A stretch of DNA of 64,000 bases, from the NCBI RefSeq assembly GCF_004379255.2, contig NC_056040.1, forward strand, positions 24,502,120 through 24,566,119, in the 5' to 3' direction. Position 1 is the first letter of the stretch. The number at the start of each line of letters is the position of its first letter. Positions 1-10,390 of this stretch are shown one piece after another. The stretch is from Salvia splendens. Its lineage: Eukaryota; Streptophyta; Magnoliopsida; Lamiales; Lamiaceae. Made by a program: the position numbers and the translations under genes. The notes below the pieces were generated by a model. That model ran no database searches. It worked only from the letters and a program-made list of their open reading frames with translations, and was not told the DNA's origin.

Positions 1-251
1 ATATCTCTTTTAATTTAATAGTCCAAAGCCAAATTGTAAAATAAAGCATTGGACTTTATTTAATTGAGTAGCCCAAATTTTACTTTTCGTCTGTCTTTTT
101 ATTAATTAAAGTTCACGGAAAACTTTAATTAATTCCATCGTCCCCAACTCCAACAAAGAAAATAACGAGAAGCATAGCATGACGACATAAATTCATTTTA
201 ACTACTTCACGACATTTTTTAATTTAGTACTTAAAAAGTACAGGCGTTAAA
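1..251 (-). repeat. 3' LTR (partial) of the gypsy element
   Basis: This stretch matches 3195-3444 almost base for base, with a one-base indel and a few substitutions. In the element's orientation the first bases are TTTAACGCC, against TGTAACGCC in the other LTR, so the terminal TG has mutated. The rest of the LTR lies outside the window. Confidence 0.85.
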
Positions 252-271
252 TTCTACCCACCTTAACAGAA

Positions 272-440
272 ATTTCGTCCCGAAATTTGCTCATCTTTAA
301 CGAACAGCTTCGGGTACTTCTCTTTCATTTTATCCTCGAGTTCCCATGTAGTCTCCTCAAAACCAGCATTGTTGTAGCTCGGGCACTCTTTGGCAAAGTG
401 CCCAACTACACCACATTTGTAGCACATAGTCTCAATTCTG
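272..440 (-). pseudogene. gag zinc knuckle joined to gypsy pol C-terminus (remnant)
   Basis: On the minus strand, 424-383 encodes CYKCGVVGHFAKEC, a canonical CX2CX4HX4C retroviral-type zinc knuckle. About 20 bases further on, 360-272 encodes a gypsy pol tail with the characteristic TWELEDKMKEKYPKLF segment that normally follows the integrase C-terminal domain. In intact elements several kilobases separate these two motifs, so a large internal deletion joined them. No start codon or catalytic domain remains. Confidence 0.75.
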
Positions 441-832
441 CATTCACCAAAATGATTCTTTCTTTTAACGTTATCATCTAAGGATAGATGTTTCGTGCGT
501 TATTCTTTCATCACCCCTTGGAATTCGCTCTTTTCTATGCCTCATTCGTTCCATCGATAAATATTTTGCCTTAAAAGAAAGTATAGTCCGCGCGTATATG
601 ACTTAGCCTACATCTAAGGCTTTTGAAGTCTACATCTCAATCATACTCCATTCATCATCACGTCCAACATCAATTGCATAAACATTCCTCATTTCAAAAT
701 ATTTTACCATCTCTTTTGTTGAGCGCGGCGAGACGGAATGTTGAGCCTTCAATGAATACTCTTTTAGTCTAGTGAAACGAGTCTAGACTAGATTGAATAA
801 GAGACTCTCGGTCCAGAGCGGAAGGAAAAATC

Positions 833-844
833 GCTCTGATACCA
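833..844 (-). other. Primer binding site (initiator Met tRNA type)
   Basis: The reverse complement reads TGGTATCAGAGC, the standard plant LTR-retrotransposon primer site, three bases inside the LTR end at 848. Confidence 0.85.
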
Positions 845-847
845 TTC

Positions 848-3444
848 TGTCACGACCGCACTTCATAAGGATAGAAAGCACGGTGGGTCGCGACTAATGG
901 GGGAATTAAGAAGCGGTGAAAAAGGGGAAACAATCAAGGGGTACAACATGTAGATCAAAAGATGAAACTTTATTACCAAATTATAGTTTGGAATCACGAC
1001 GCAACAAAGTTCGTAGGAAAATAGTCCAACAGAATAAAGAAAAACATAAGAGTTTTAAAACTTGGTATAGCGGAAGCATTTGAGAGTTAGCTACTACTAT
1101 GTATGAAGACACAATAGCTACCGGAACATTTATTGAATGTGGTCTTTGTCCAAATGCTCAACATCCTCCGTCCTCGTTAACGCTCAACCTGCATATAGGG
1201 AAAACATATGCAGGGGCTGAGTACTTGATGCACTCAGTGAACTCATGCCCAAAATACATTTTATCAATAAAGGTATGTTAAGCCATCATTGAGTGAAACC
1301 CGGGTTTTACTTTAAAAAAAATGTCGAGAAACACTAAAATCATTTCCATCGTAAAACATGGCTGCGCAGCCCATCATCATCATCATCCTCCATCATGTAC
1401 CATATCTGAACCATCATGTGAAACGAGAATGTGGCCACAAACTCGATCACTGGACCGGCCGACCCAAAGGACGGCTCACGATCCCCATCAGTGCACTAGC
1501 CTAAGTTAGACCCTAGTTAGACCCGAATTCGTTAACCATCAAAGTCTAGTAGAACATAATTCTAGTAGGCAATCAGATAGGTAATTCAAAATATAAAATA
1601 CGGCATGACATAAAATTTAAACCACCCTTATCTCACCATTTACATAACATTGCAAATAAAGGAGTTTAAGTAGAAAAGCCCACCTCAAAAGGTTAGTAAT
1701 TTCCTTAACAAGCTTCTCGATCCCACTTTAACGAGCGTGCGAACAACCTTTTTGAGAAAATTAAAGTATACATCAATCTCAAGAAAGAAACTATTTAGAA
1801 TGCATACACTCTAATTAAAGTCTTTTATCTCGTTTCTCGGTTTTCATGCATTTTCGATTATTTGGCGGCCGCCCAAGGCGTCGCGGGCGACGCCAGTCGG
1901 CCGCTTACACTAATACTTCCTCCGTTGGCTCCTCGTATTTTTTTCTCCACGCTATAGGATTTAATCCCAAGATTTGTAACTAACCTTCACCAATCACTTT
2001 TCCCTGAATTAAATATTTCGGACTTGGGATAAAATTATTCATTCTTCAACATATTCCGGGATTAATTAAATAATTCATATTAATTAATTATCGGCCTAAG
2101 GATTTAATTAATTTAGCCCAAAATAAAAAGTGGCCCACAACCAAAAATCCTTAATATTTAAAAGGTCCATCCTTATTTCTCCAATTAAAATTTGAGCCTG
2201 AACAAAAATAAAAGAGTGGCCCAAAACAAAAAGATCCCACTACACTAATCCCTTCCTCCATCTCGGTCAACAACCTCTCTCTCCTTCACCATTCCAATTT
2301 CTCTCAACACCCCCAAATCGAAAACCTCCACCAAGAAATCCGTCGCTCTCTTCGACCCTCAGGCCGGCGACTACCGCTCACCAACACCGCGTTCGCCGTC
2401 GGTCCGCACTCCCTCCTTGACCATTTCCACAGACATCTTCGCGTCGTTGAGCTGCTGCTGCTCGCAGACTGACGCGGCAAGTTCCGCCGCCCCGCACATG
2501 CTACCGTTCACTGTTGTTCGGTGGCGCCGCTTCTGCCTTCTCGGTGGTGCGCTGCTGCTCGGGCAGCCGCAAACCACTACTCTACAGCCCCGGTTTGATA
2601 TTCAAACGGAACCGCCCCGAAACCACCCCGCAAGATAAGTTCTTTACCAAATTATGTTCCTTCGTATTTTCCGATTAATCACAGCGGGTGTTCGATTGTG
2701 ATGTTCGTTTGGTGGTGTTCGTTTGATTGAAATATGTTGGTTGTTGATGCGTGATGATATGGTGTGTATAACAACGATCAAAAGGGAATGGATTTATACC
2801 TCAACCGATTGGAAGTTGTGATGCAAAGCTATAGAGGCGAGAAGGGATTAATCTCTTAGGCTTCTTTGGCTTGGCAGATTCGGTTTCTTAACTTGGTTGT
2901 GGTTGAAACAAAAGGCAGCAAATTTCTTCACTCTCTCGGCTCTCTCGGCTCTCCCTCTCTCTGTGAATTTGCTTGAAAATGGCTGATGTGAATAGGGAAG
3001 GAGAGGAGATAAATGAACAAGGATTATTCTATTAATTGGGTGACCTTTGATTTGCAGAATTGAATGTGGAAGATGGAGGGTGGAAGGTCACTTGAAAAAT
3101 AGAGAGTCTTAGGAGTGGAATAGTTGGCGTAGGGGAGAGAGGAAAGGATTTTGGGCTTGCACAAAATTTTCTACGAAGAAATTAGGCCCAAAAGATATCT
3201 CTTTTAATTTAAAGTCCAAAGCCAAATTGTAAAATAAAGCATTGGACTTTATTTAATTGAGTAGCCCAAATTTTACTTTTCGTCTGTCTTTTTATTAATT
3301 AAAGTTCACAGAAAACTTTAATTAATTCCATCGTTCCCAACTCCAACAAAGAAAATAACGAGAAGCATAGCTTGACGACATAAATTCATTTTAACTACTT
3401 CACGACAGTTTTTAATTTAGTACTTAAAAAGTACGGGCGTTACA
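848..3444 (-). repeat. 5' LTR of the gypsy element (about 2.6 kb)
   Basis: The boundaries are TGTAACGCCC at 3444 (minus strand) and GTGACA at 848, next to the primer site. The LTR is unusually long. It includes a GC-rich, CT-rich block near 2230-2640 with short open frames that match no family I recognise. A motif near 1205-1250 (GGGCTGAGTA then CTCAGTGAAC) recurs in the solo LTR at 8126-15899, showing that the two LTR families are related. Confidence 0.8.
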
Positions 3445-3499
3445 TGTTTGCATATCTGATTACTGATGGGTTTAATCATGAAAAAATATGATGACTGCA

Positions 3500-4080
3500 T
3501 CTTTAGTCTATGTCGATATGGTTGACAATAAGATTGTTTAGGAATACACTATGTGATAACATATTTGAGCGTTCATTCGGTTTGTACACATATAGTTGGT
3601 GTCATGTGTTGCCCAAGTGGGAGATTGTTGGAAATTTGGGCTTCTACATGACTAATTTAATGTGTATGACTATCCTTCAGTTGCTCAATTAAAGTGATCT
3701 ATTAAAGATTAAAGTTTGGGCTAAAGTGTATTTATTTGTTATGGAAATAAGTGTAAATACCATATGAGATTTTCTATTTGATGACGGACCGAATAGAAAA
3801 TAAAGGGGTTTGTATTTAATATAAATATAAACTAGGGTTATAGTCTCTAGACGTCAGAAGAACGTTCAATATCTTTGTATTCTCTCGGAAGACTATTGTG
3901 AAGGACGTCTCTGATCGTTTGGAAGATCCATAGCCGCTGCAAAGCAATTTCGCCTTTCAATTCTTTATGGATCAAGGTATGCTTCTACTTTAAAGTTTGT
4001 GTTCCTTCTCCGTTATTCTTGGTTAATCATCATCGAGAGCTTTATGTAATTGTTCATTCAATTACTTTAACATAGGAGAT
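3500..4080 (+). repeat. 3' end of a Ty1/copia element: polypurine tract and LTR remnant
   Basis: The sequence AAGTGGGAGAT followed by TGTTGGAAATTTGGGC at 3626 is the usual copia polypurine tract and LTR start. The preceding bases (about 3520-3625) have the look of copia 3' untranslated sequence. The right LTR boundary cannot be fixed and no partner LTR is present, so this is a fragment. The end coordinate is approximate. Confidence 0.5.
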
Positions 4081-4129
4081 AAAGATGCTTAATCATTGGA
4101 GCCATGAGCATCCACTTTCTCTGGTGGTG

Positions 4130-4705
4130 ATTGTTAGTTTAAATAATTGTGATGGTTGTTATGGGAAATTTAAATAATTTAGAATAGGAATGTGGTAGGA
4201 AGGGCTACTACATGAAGAATGTGCAGTGTGATACGATCCCTCATACGAGTCAGGGACTCCCGGATGATGGCACCGTGCAGCCGGCGCTGGAATACGACAC
4301 GCGCGTTGCCGGCCACGTCAACGAAGTGCGCGAGACTGCGGAGGAGGACCAGACCTCCGCAGCGGTACGGAGAATTTGTCTTCAAGTAGTTAGGAGTTAT
4401 TTTCTTAATTTTATTTTATGTCCTTGTTGACTTATATTTTTGCGCAAGTAATTGGGTCGAGCCCGTATAAGTTCCTCTCAGGATTTTCTTTGTTGGTTCT
4501 TTCCTGGACCGTAAGTCGAACCAACCCTAGGGTCCTTAATTTATAAATAGCGTGTGAAAGAGATTACAATCAATAAATATCAAGTTTCATACAATTTCTT
4601 TTTCTTTATCGTTTTTGTTTGCAACCCCTAGTTGTCGACGGGATTTTGCCTCCCGTGACTTCTAACCATCGTTTTTCGGCATCTTGTTGAGGGGAACACC
4701 CTTAA
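4130..4705 (+). repeat. Probable LTR remnant with TATA box and polyadenylation signal
   Basis: A TATA-like TTTATAAATAG near 4539, AATAAATATC near 4574 and a T-rich U5-like tail ending near the GGGGAACACC segment (about 4691) are arranged as in a gypsy U3-R-U5. The GC-rich piece 4212-4385 could be the end of an internal coding region, but I do not recognise it. No second LTR or target duplication was found. Confidence 0.35.
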
Positions 4706-4709
4706 CACA

Positions 4710-5147
4710 GTGTCTCCGAGGAAGATCAGGCACGCAATGCACCATCAACATACACTCACTCAACAATATGCCCCTATGGATCGGCTAACGTGTTGTTCGA
4801 TCTGCCAAGGCTATTTACTACGCATCTCCTACAGATGTACGAGCGCAGAATGCACGTTTGAGGCGCATGTCAGGTGCGCACAGGGAAGCGACATGATGTA
4901 TGCAGCCGAAGATGATGAGCGCAGCATCATACATGATCTGAGTCACCCCAACCATGAAATGAAGTTGTTTAGGAGGTTTTGCACCTTCAAGTGCGATGCT
5001 TGAGGCACCACACATGCCAAAGGGAGTTCCTACACATGCCTTGATGTTGATTGTCAGTACTGGATCCATGAGAGATGTGCTTGCAAATTTCTCGATGCGG
5101 TCCCAAAATTCAACTACTTGCGAGCATTATGCAGTGCTAGCAAATAA
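4710..5147 (+). pseudogene. DC1 (Cys/His-rich C1) domain protein fragment with premature stop
   Basis: The translated frame contains CCSICQGYLLRISYRC, a CX2C DC1 zinc-binding unit, then FEAHVRCA, FKCDA, a TGA stop at 5001-5003, and in the same frame THAKGSSYTC, CQYWIHERCA and a second stop at 5145-5147. DC1 domains bind two zinc ions through Cys and His and are found in plant signalling and stress proteins. The TGA stands where the family has Cys (the CDAC motif), so one base change (TGY to TGA) both ended the frame and removed a ligand. The first in-frame ATG is at 4737, but there is no obvious promoter and the piece follows LTR-like sequence. It is most likely the remnant of a larger DC1 gene related to the intact one at 36167. 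Confidence 0.75.
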
Positions 5148-5382
5148 TTCAATTTTATGACCTATTTTTTCAAGTACAAAAGTAATCACAAATTCTCTAA
5201 TTTTTTTAATATTTTTTATTTTTCAAATTAATTATAGGATTATTTTTTATAAATTATTATAATAATTCAAAAGAATAACAAAATTCAAAATTTACATAGC
5301 AAAAAAAATATATTGTTCTAAACTTCAATTTGGTTCTTAACAACAGAATGAAGCATTTAATAGGCAAGCCACAACCCATAAC

Positions 5383-5822
5383 TAGGGCTGGGGAAAAATA
5401 TCGAAAAAATTATATATCGCTCGTATCGTATTGAAAAATATCGAAAAATTATCAGATTTTCGATATATCGTAATTTTCGATACGAAACGATACCGTATCG
5501 TAAGTTTTCGATACGATAACGATATGAATTTCCTTATATCGCGATATATCGTTTTATATCGAATATACGATATATATCGATATTTTCGATATATCGTTTT
5601 ATATCGAATATACGATATATATCGATATTTTTGATATATCGAATTTCGGTACGATATATCGAAATATCGATACGATAACGATATAGATATCCTCCATATC
5701 GAAAGTTCGATATATCGAAACTTTCGATACGATAACGATATGAAATTCTTTCATATCGATATTTTCGATACGATATACGATACAACGTTTTCGATACGAT
5801 ATATCGTATCGACCCACCCCTA
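5383..5822. mobile_element. Non-autonomous hAT-like element made of CGATATATCG repeats
   Basis: The element begins TAGGGCTGGGG and ends with the inverse of TAGGGGTGGG. It is flanked by an 8-bp direct duplication CCCATAAC (5375-5382 and 5823-5830), the duplication length of hAT transposons. Almost the whole interior is short palindromic units of the type CGATATATCG and TTTCGATACGAT. The frames open on both strands here are by-products of the repeat and not genes. Confidence 0.8.
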
Positions 5823-5830
5823 CCCATAAC

Positions 5831-6140
5831 CATGCCTTCCACAAACGGTTCATGGCAAACCAAACTTTAGAAAATGAAACGAATGAGCCACTAACTGCTC
5901 CTAAATGCCAAACCAAACACATATAAGTCTATTCACTTCTCCTTGAATCTTGAACTTGTTGACTGAGGACCTCCACCAGCTCCCACAATTCTTCAATTTC
6001 CTGCTACAATGGCGGTACTGGTTGCTCGAGAAGCTCATCGACTTGGTCAGTGTTAAGGCTAGCTGAGCCCGAAGATACAAAGGCAGCAGCCGAGCTGGTA
6101 ACAAATGGAAAATACAAGCTCATTGCCTGCCAGCTCCAGA
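5831..6140. other. Intergenic sequence, nothing recognised
   Basis: Short open frames on both strands have no recognisable motif. No repeat boundaries were found here apart from the tandem duplication that follows. Confidence 0.4.
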
Positions 6141-6380
6141 AACCTGTTTCCTTTTCTTCACTCTCCCAAATAACTCGAGAAAGATCGCATCATAATCAGG
6201 TTCTACCCATTAGCACGTAACCATTCAACCCTAGCCAAAACTTTCTACTTCAAACAAACAACCTGTTTCCTTTTCTTCACCTTCCCAAATAGCTCGAGAA
6301 AGATTGCATCATAATCAGGTTCTACCATTAGCACGTAACTATTCAACCATTGCCAAAACTTTCTACTTCAAACAAACAAA
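6141..6380. repeat. Two-copy tandem duplication, 119-bp period
   Basis: The segment beginning AACCTGTTTCCTTTTCTTCA at 6141 repeats from 6260 with a handful of substitutions and one-base indels. Both copies end in ACTTTCTACTTCAAACAAAC. Confidence 0.85.
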
Positions 6381-6637
6381 CATATGTACAATAGCAAGCA
6401 ACTAACAAAAGATAATAAGCTAACAAATTTTATAATGTCAATAAAATCATTGAAACATCCATAGCGTAAACTATAAGTCAGACATAGCATACAAAGAAAC
6501 ATATTGCTCAATAGCAGTTCAACTAAAACATTGTCATTTCTATATGCAATAAAGGACTTTATAAACTAAAATTCACTGATACCTTGCAATTCTTGCTTAC
6601 AAACTAAAAGAAATTCACAAGCGACTCAGTTAATTAC

Positions 6638-6799
6638 ATGGGTTGTCCCATTAAAAATGAAATTCTTAAAATAGAAACAACATCATCTCTACTTTTTCAT
6701 CTCTCTTACTTTATTCTCTCATCGGTAACTCACAAAATAACACTACATAAAATCTCATGCCAAAAAGCAAATGTTTCACTTTTAATGGGACGGATGGGG
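6638..6799. mobile_element. Stowaway-type MITE, degenerate ends
   Basis: The inverted ends are GTCCCATTAAAA on the left and TTTTAATGGGACGGATGGGG on the right. The interior carries the CTCTTACTTTATTCTC block seen in the other MITEs of this window. The left terminus has lost the usual CTCCCTCCG start, so its first base is uncertain. Confidence 0.55.
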
Positions 6800-8057
6800 T
6801 ATAAAAAAGAGAATAAAAGTGTTCTAATGACAGTCAAGGTAAATCTAAAGACTATCCAATCAATGTTGATAAAAAAAAAGAATGTATATTACCTTGAATT
6901 ACCGCCAATAAATTTTACTGTATTGTTTCGTAAGACTTTTTTGAAAGTAAGCTTTTGGGAGAACAATCTTATTGAAAATGTAACCGACTTATATTAGCTA
7001 CATTTTTGGAAGGGTGCAACACGCACATCAATCAATGTAGAGTTAGTAACTTCAAAAAATTTATAAAAATTCTGTAAAAAAATTCATCCACTTACATTTC
7101 ATCCCTTAAATGTATATTTTTCTTCCATATTGATCTGGTAGATCACGTGCAGTTGGTGGATGTCTCCAACTGTTTCATCTTCCATTTCTTCTTCCCCTTC
7201 TTCTTCCTCAACTTCCGGTGACACTTCGACGTCAAAAAGCCTCAAGGCATTCTCTAGCTCCTCTAGTGGAAGTTCATCTAGAGGAGCTTCCTCTAACTGA
7301 GAGCCAGTGATGAGATTCTTCTATGTCGTCAATTGAAAAGGTGACAAGATGAGATTCTTCCACGTCGTCAATTGAGAAGGTGACAAGTCAGTGGGTTATA
7401 AGTTCAAACATAAACAAGGATATGTTAAACAACACAGTAAAAGATCATTTTTCGACAGTTACTAACTGCGGTCCCTAGCAAATGAATTAATCCATAGAGC
7501 ATGTGCAGGAGATCTTAAGTCTTCCTACTTAACCTTTTAATCAAAAGAAATCAAACCAATTGCAGGAGATCTTAAGTTTTCCTACTTAACCTTTTAATCA
7601 AAAGAAATCAAACCAATTCATATATTTCTATCATCATCATTCATCAATTCTTAAATTTTCTATTTTTCATTATCAACCTATTTCCATCATTTATAAAAAG
7701 CTTCTAACATTTCACAATAATATGTCATGAGACTCGTTCAATTACAATTATCGACCTCGAAAATAGTTTTTTTTAAATATAGAAATCATAATAAAATTAT
7801 CTTGAAATAAAACTTATAATATCTTATGTTATTTAATTAGTATGAGAACGATTCAAATAAAAATGAATTCATTTTTATAGTTAGAATCGTTTTGAACCAA
7901 TGATCAAGATCTTAACAACAAATATTTGATCCTACGACAATTGATAGCTAGTTAAATTTTCATCGAGACATCTACATATTTTTTCTTAGATGTTTCTACT
8001 AATTTAGTTAGAGTTTCTACAATTTTTGGATAATGTTTCATACTTTGGCCTTTCAGT
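6800..8057. other. Intergenic sequence with small tandem duplications
   Basis: Two adjacent copies of a 57-bp unit lie at 7504-7617 and a shorter duplication at about 7305-7385 (GATGAGATTCTTC units). On the minus strand 7306-7120 is an open acidic frame containing LEELENALRLFDVEVSPEVE and a run of Glu. It lacks a start and has a frame break at the duplication, so it may be a decayed exon, but I cannot assign it. Confidence 0.35.
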
Positions 8058-10058
8058 GAACTACAAAACTAGTATCCAGAAAATGGAGTTTGCATCTTTT
8101 TAGTACTCAACATTTACAAAATCTCTGTCGCGACAGCACCTTGCTAAGGATAGCATTGCTCGGTGAATCGTGACTAGGGGAGGGAATTTAGAAGAGGGGA
8201 TAGAAGGGGATGAAAGAATTAACAATAAGACACACAAATACTTCTCAATAAGATAAAAGAGGTTCATAAGTCAACGAAAGATCATGAAGATCAAAAGAGT
8301 GTTTTCACAGGTCACTAGTCACTAATCATTGTTCTTATGACCAATCTAGTACAAAATACTAAACCAGTGCACAGCGGAAGTAGTTGTAAACTCATGGCCA
8401 TATGTGTGAAGACATATGCCACGAGAACCCTACAAAAGAGATGAGACGATCACCAAATCCACTCAGCCACCATTTCATCACTTGCACAACATGCACATTT
8501 AGAAATACATGCAGGGCTGAGTATAGGGTACTCAGTGAACACTTTGCCGAAAGTTACACATATAAGAAAAGTTATCATTATCATGCCATCACAGTAACAC
8601 ACAGGGGTTTTTCTTAAAGGCCCGAGCTTACTAAGTTCATTTTCATAAAGTTCGTCTGATCAGACTAAGTTCGTTCCAGTAATCCGCCATATCTGATAGT
8701 TCATTCTGTGTCGAGAAGGTGGTCACCTTCCACGATCACATTGACTGGCCAACCCTTACGATGACTCACGGTCCATTCCTTTGTGTGCACTAACTCGAAT
8801 AGGATCTTGGTCCTATTGGAGTCTGAATTCGATTTGCTCATTCATTTGGCATAGCCAAACAGATAGGCATCATAAAACAAATAATTTATGGCACGATAAC
8901 ATTTGAAAAGAAAGTAAGTGCGATTTTATCAAACAAAAATCATTTCATATATTTGATAATTTTATCCACACTTAATGTGTTGGATATAAAGCTCACCTCA
9001 AAGCTTCCAAGTAAAACTCTACAAGCTTGACCTCGGAAATCAAACTCCACAAACAAACCCTTCTTGAAAAAGGATATTGATTCAAATTAGTCTTAAGAAC
9101 ATACAAAAGGTGCATGACATGAAATGATCGTACGTGGAATATGCATCCTATGTTCGATCAAGATAACTTCATTCCATCAAAACTTATTGCTCTCTATTTT
9201 AAAAGAGACTTTAAAGGTAATTAATCATAAGATTAATTATTTAATCATTCCAAAAAGTCTATTAACCATCAAACAATAAATCTTTAAACCCAACAATTAA
9301 ATCTTTCCTTATAACTTATACTTAAATTAAACCCAAGTATAAAATAAAAAGGCTCAAACATCTATTTAAAGTCTAAAGAAACTGCCCAAAGTAATAAATA
9401 GGAAGAGCCCAACTATTAATTCCTTGGCCCAAAGAGGAGCCCAAAACTCAAAAGAAGTTAAGATTTTTAATTTACCCCAACATCTCACGCCTCTCTCTCT
9501 CCGTCACCTTTCTCGGTTGGTCATGGCGTCGCCGGCGAGCGACGACGGCCGCCTAACTCCTCCCTCTCGTTCCTCTTTCCCTCTATCGATTTATCGGTTT
9601 TCACTTTCTATATCTCTCTCTCTCTCGGTTCAATTATTTTCAGGCACCGGCTCGCCGAGTGCAGCGGGGTTTGCTCGGGCTGCGGCGCGTTTGTGACAGC
9701 AGCGGCGGCACCCCGAGAGGGCAGCAGCTGCACGTGTGTGTGTGTGTGTGGCAGCCGTGAGTGGTAGCAGCGGCTCACTCCTCCGGATGAGACAGCAGTC
9801 AGCAGAGGCGCTGTTCGGACAGTGGCGACACTGGACAGCTCCGGCAGCGGCAGTGGCTGTGTGTGTGCGCAAGGCGGCGGAGTTTCAGACCGTACCTCGG
9901 GCAAAGGCCCATCAGGCAGAGCGTTGTTGAAGCGCACATACCCCTTAAAGCTAAGTCTCAACTTGTTTCTTGCTTGCTTGCTATGGTTATCTCAACTAAT
10001 TAGGATTTATGGTACTTAAGGCTCTACTTGATTCATTCTTTCATTCAAAGGATATTGG

Positions 10059-10349
10059 AGTTAATTATGGAGCCTAATTTATCTCCTACCATGTTTAGGA
10101 TTTGTTTCCTTGAAGTATTTTTTCCTTGTGATATATGTTTCCTAGTTTGACTAGAATTAGGGCTCTCTAGTTGCTTATAAATAGAGGTGCTCCCTCATTG
10201 TTAAATTATGCTTATTCTGAAATTATATAGTGAAATCCCTGGCTTGGCATCGCCCCCAGACGTAGATACACATTGTATCGAACTGGGTAAATAATTTCTG
10301 GTGTTCATTCTCTTTCATATTTGTGATTGCCTGTGTTTATTTCCCAACA
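10059..10349 (+). repeat. 5' LTR of the copia element
   Basis: It starts AGTTAATTATGG (the TG terminus has become AG) and ends TTCCCAACA. It contains TATAAATAGAGG near 10177, the likely TATA box for the element's transcript. Confidence 0.92.
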
Positions 10350-10351
10350 AC

Positions 10352-10365
10352 TGGTATCAAGAGCC
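10352..10365 (+). other. Primer binding site of the copia element
   Basis: TGGTATCAAGAGCC follows the LTR by two bases. It is the Met-tRNA primer site with one extra A relative to the common TGGTATCAGAGC. Confidence 0.8.
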
Positions 10366-10390
10366 TAGGGTTTAAGAGGCAGAAATCACG

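Larger units (their letters stand above)
1..3444 (-). mobile_element. Ty3/gypsy element, internally deleted, 3' LTR cut by window edge
   Basis: Two copies of the same AT-rich sequence (1-251 and about 3195-3444) are LTR ends in direct repeat. Read on the minus strand, the LTR starts TGTAACGCCC and ends GTCGTGACA, and a Met-tRNA-type primer site (TGGTATCAGAGC) follows at 844-833. The interior is only about 580 bp. It holds a gag zinc knuckle followed closely by the last residues of a gypsy pol protein, so protease, reverse transcriptase, RNase H and most of integrase are gone. The 3' LTR leaves the window at base 1, so the target duplication cannot be checked. Confidence 0.85.

Noticed and set aside
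5534..5922. Open frames of about 107-109 codons rich in Tyr, Arg and Ile
   Set aside because: They are produced by translating CGATATATCG repeats of a hAT-like element and are present on both strands.
9424..10019. GC-rich open frames on both strands (possible gene at 9424-9961)
   Set aside because: They lie in the gypsy solo LTR. The sequence is CT- and GC-rich low complexity with a GT microsatellite, and no frame has a recognisable domain.
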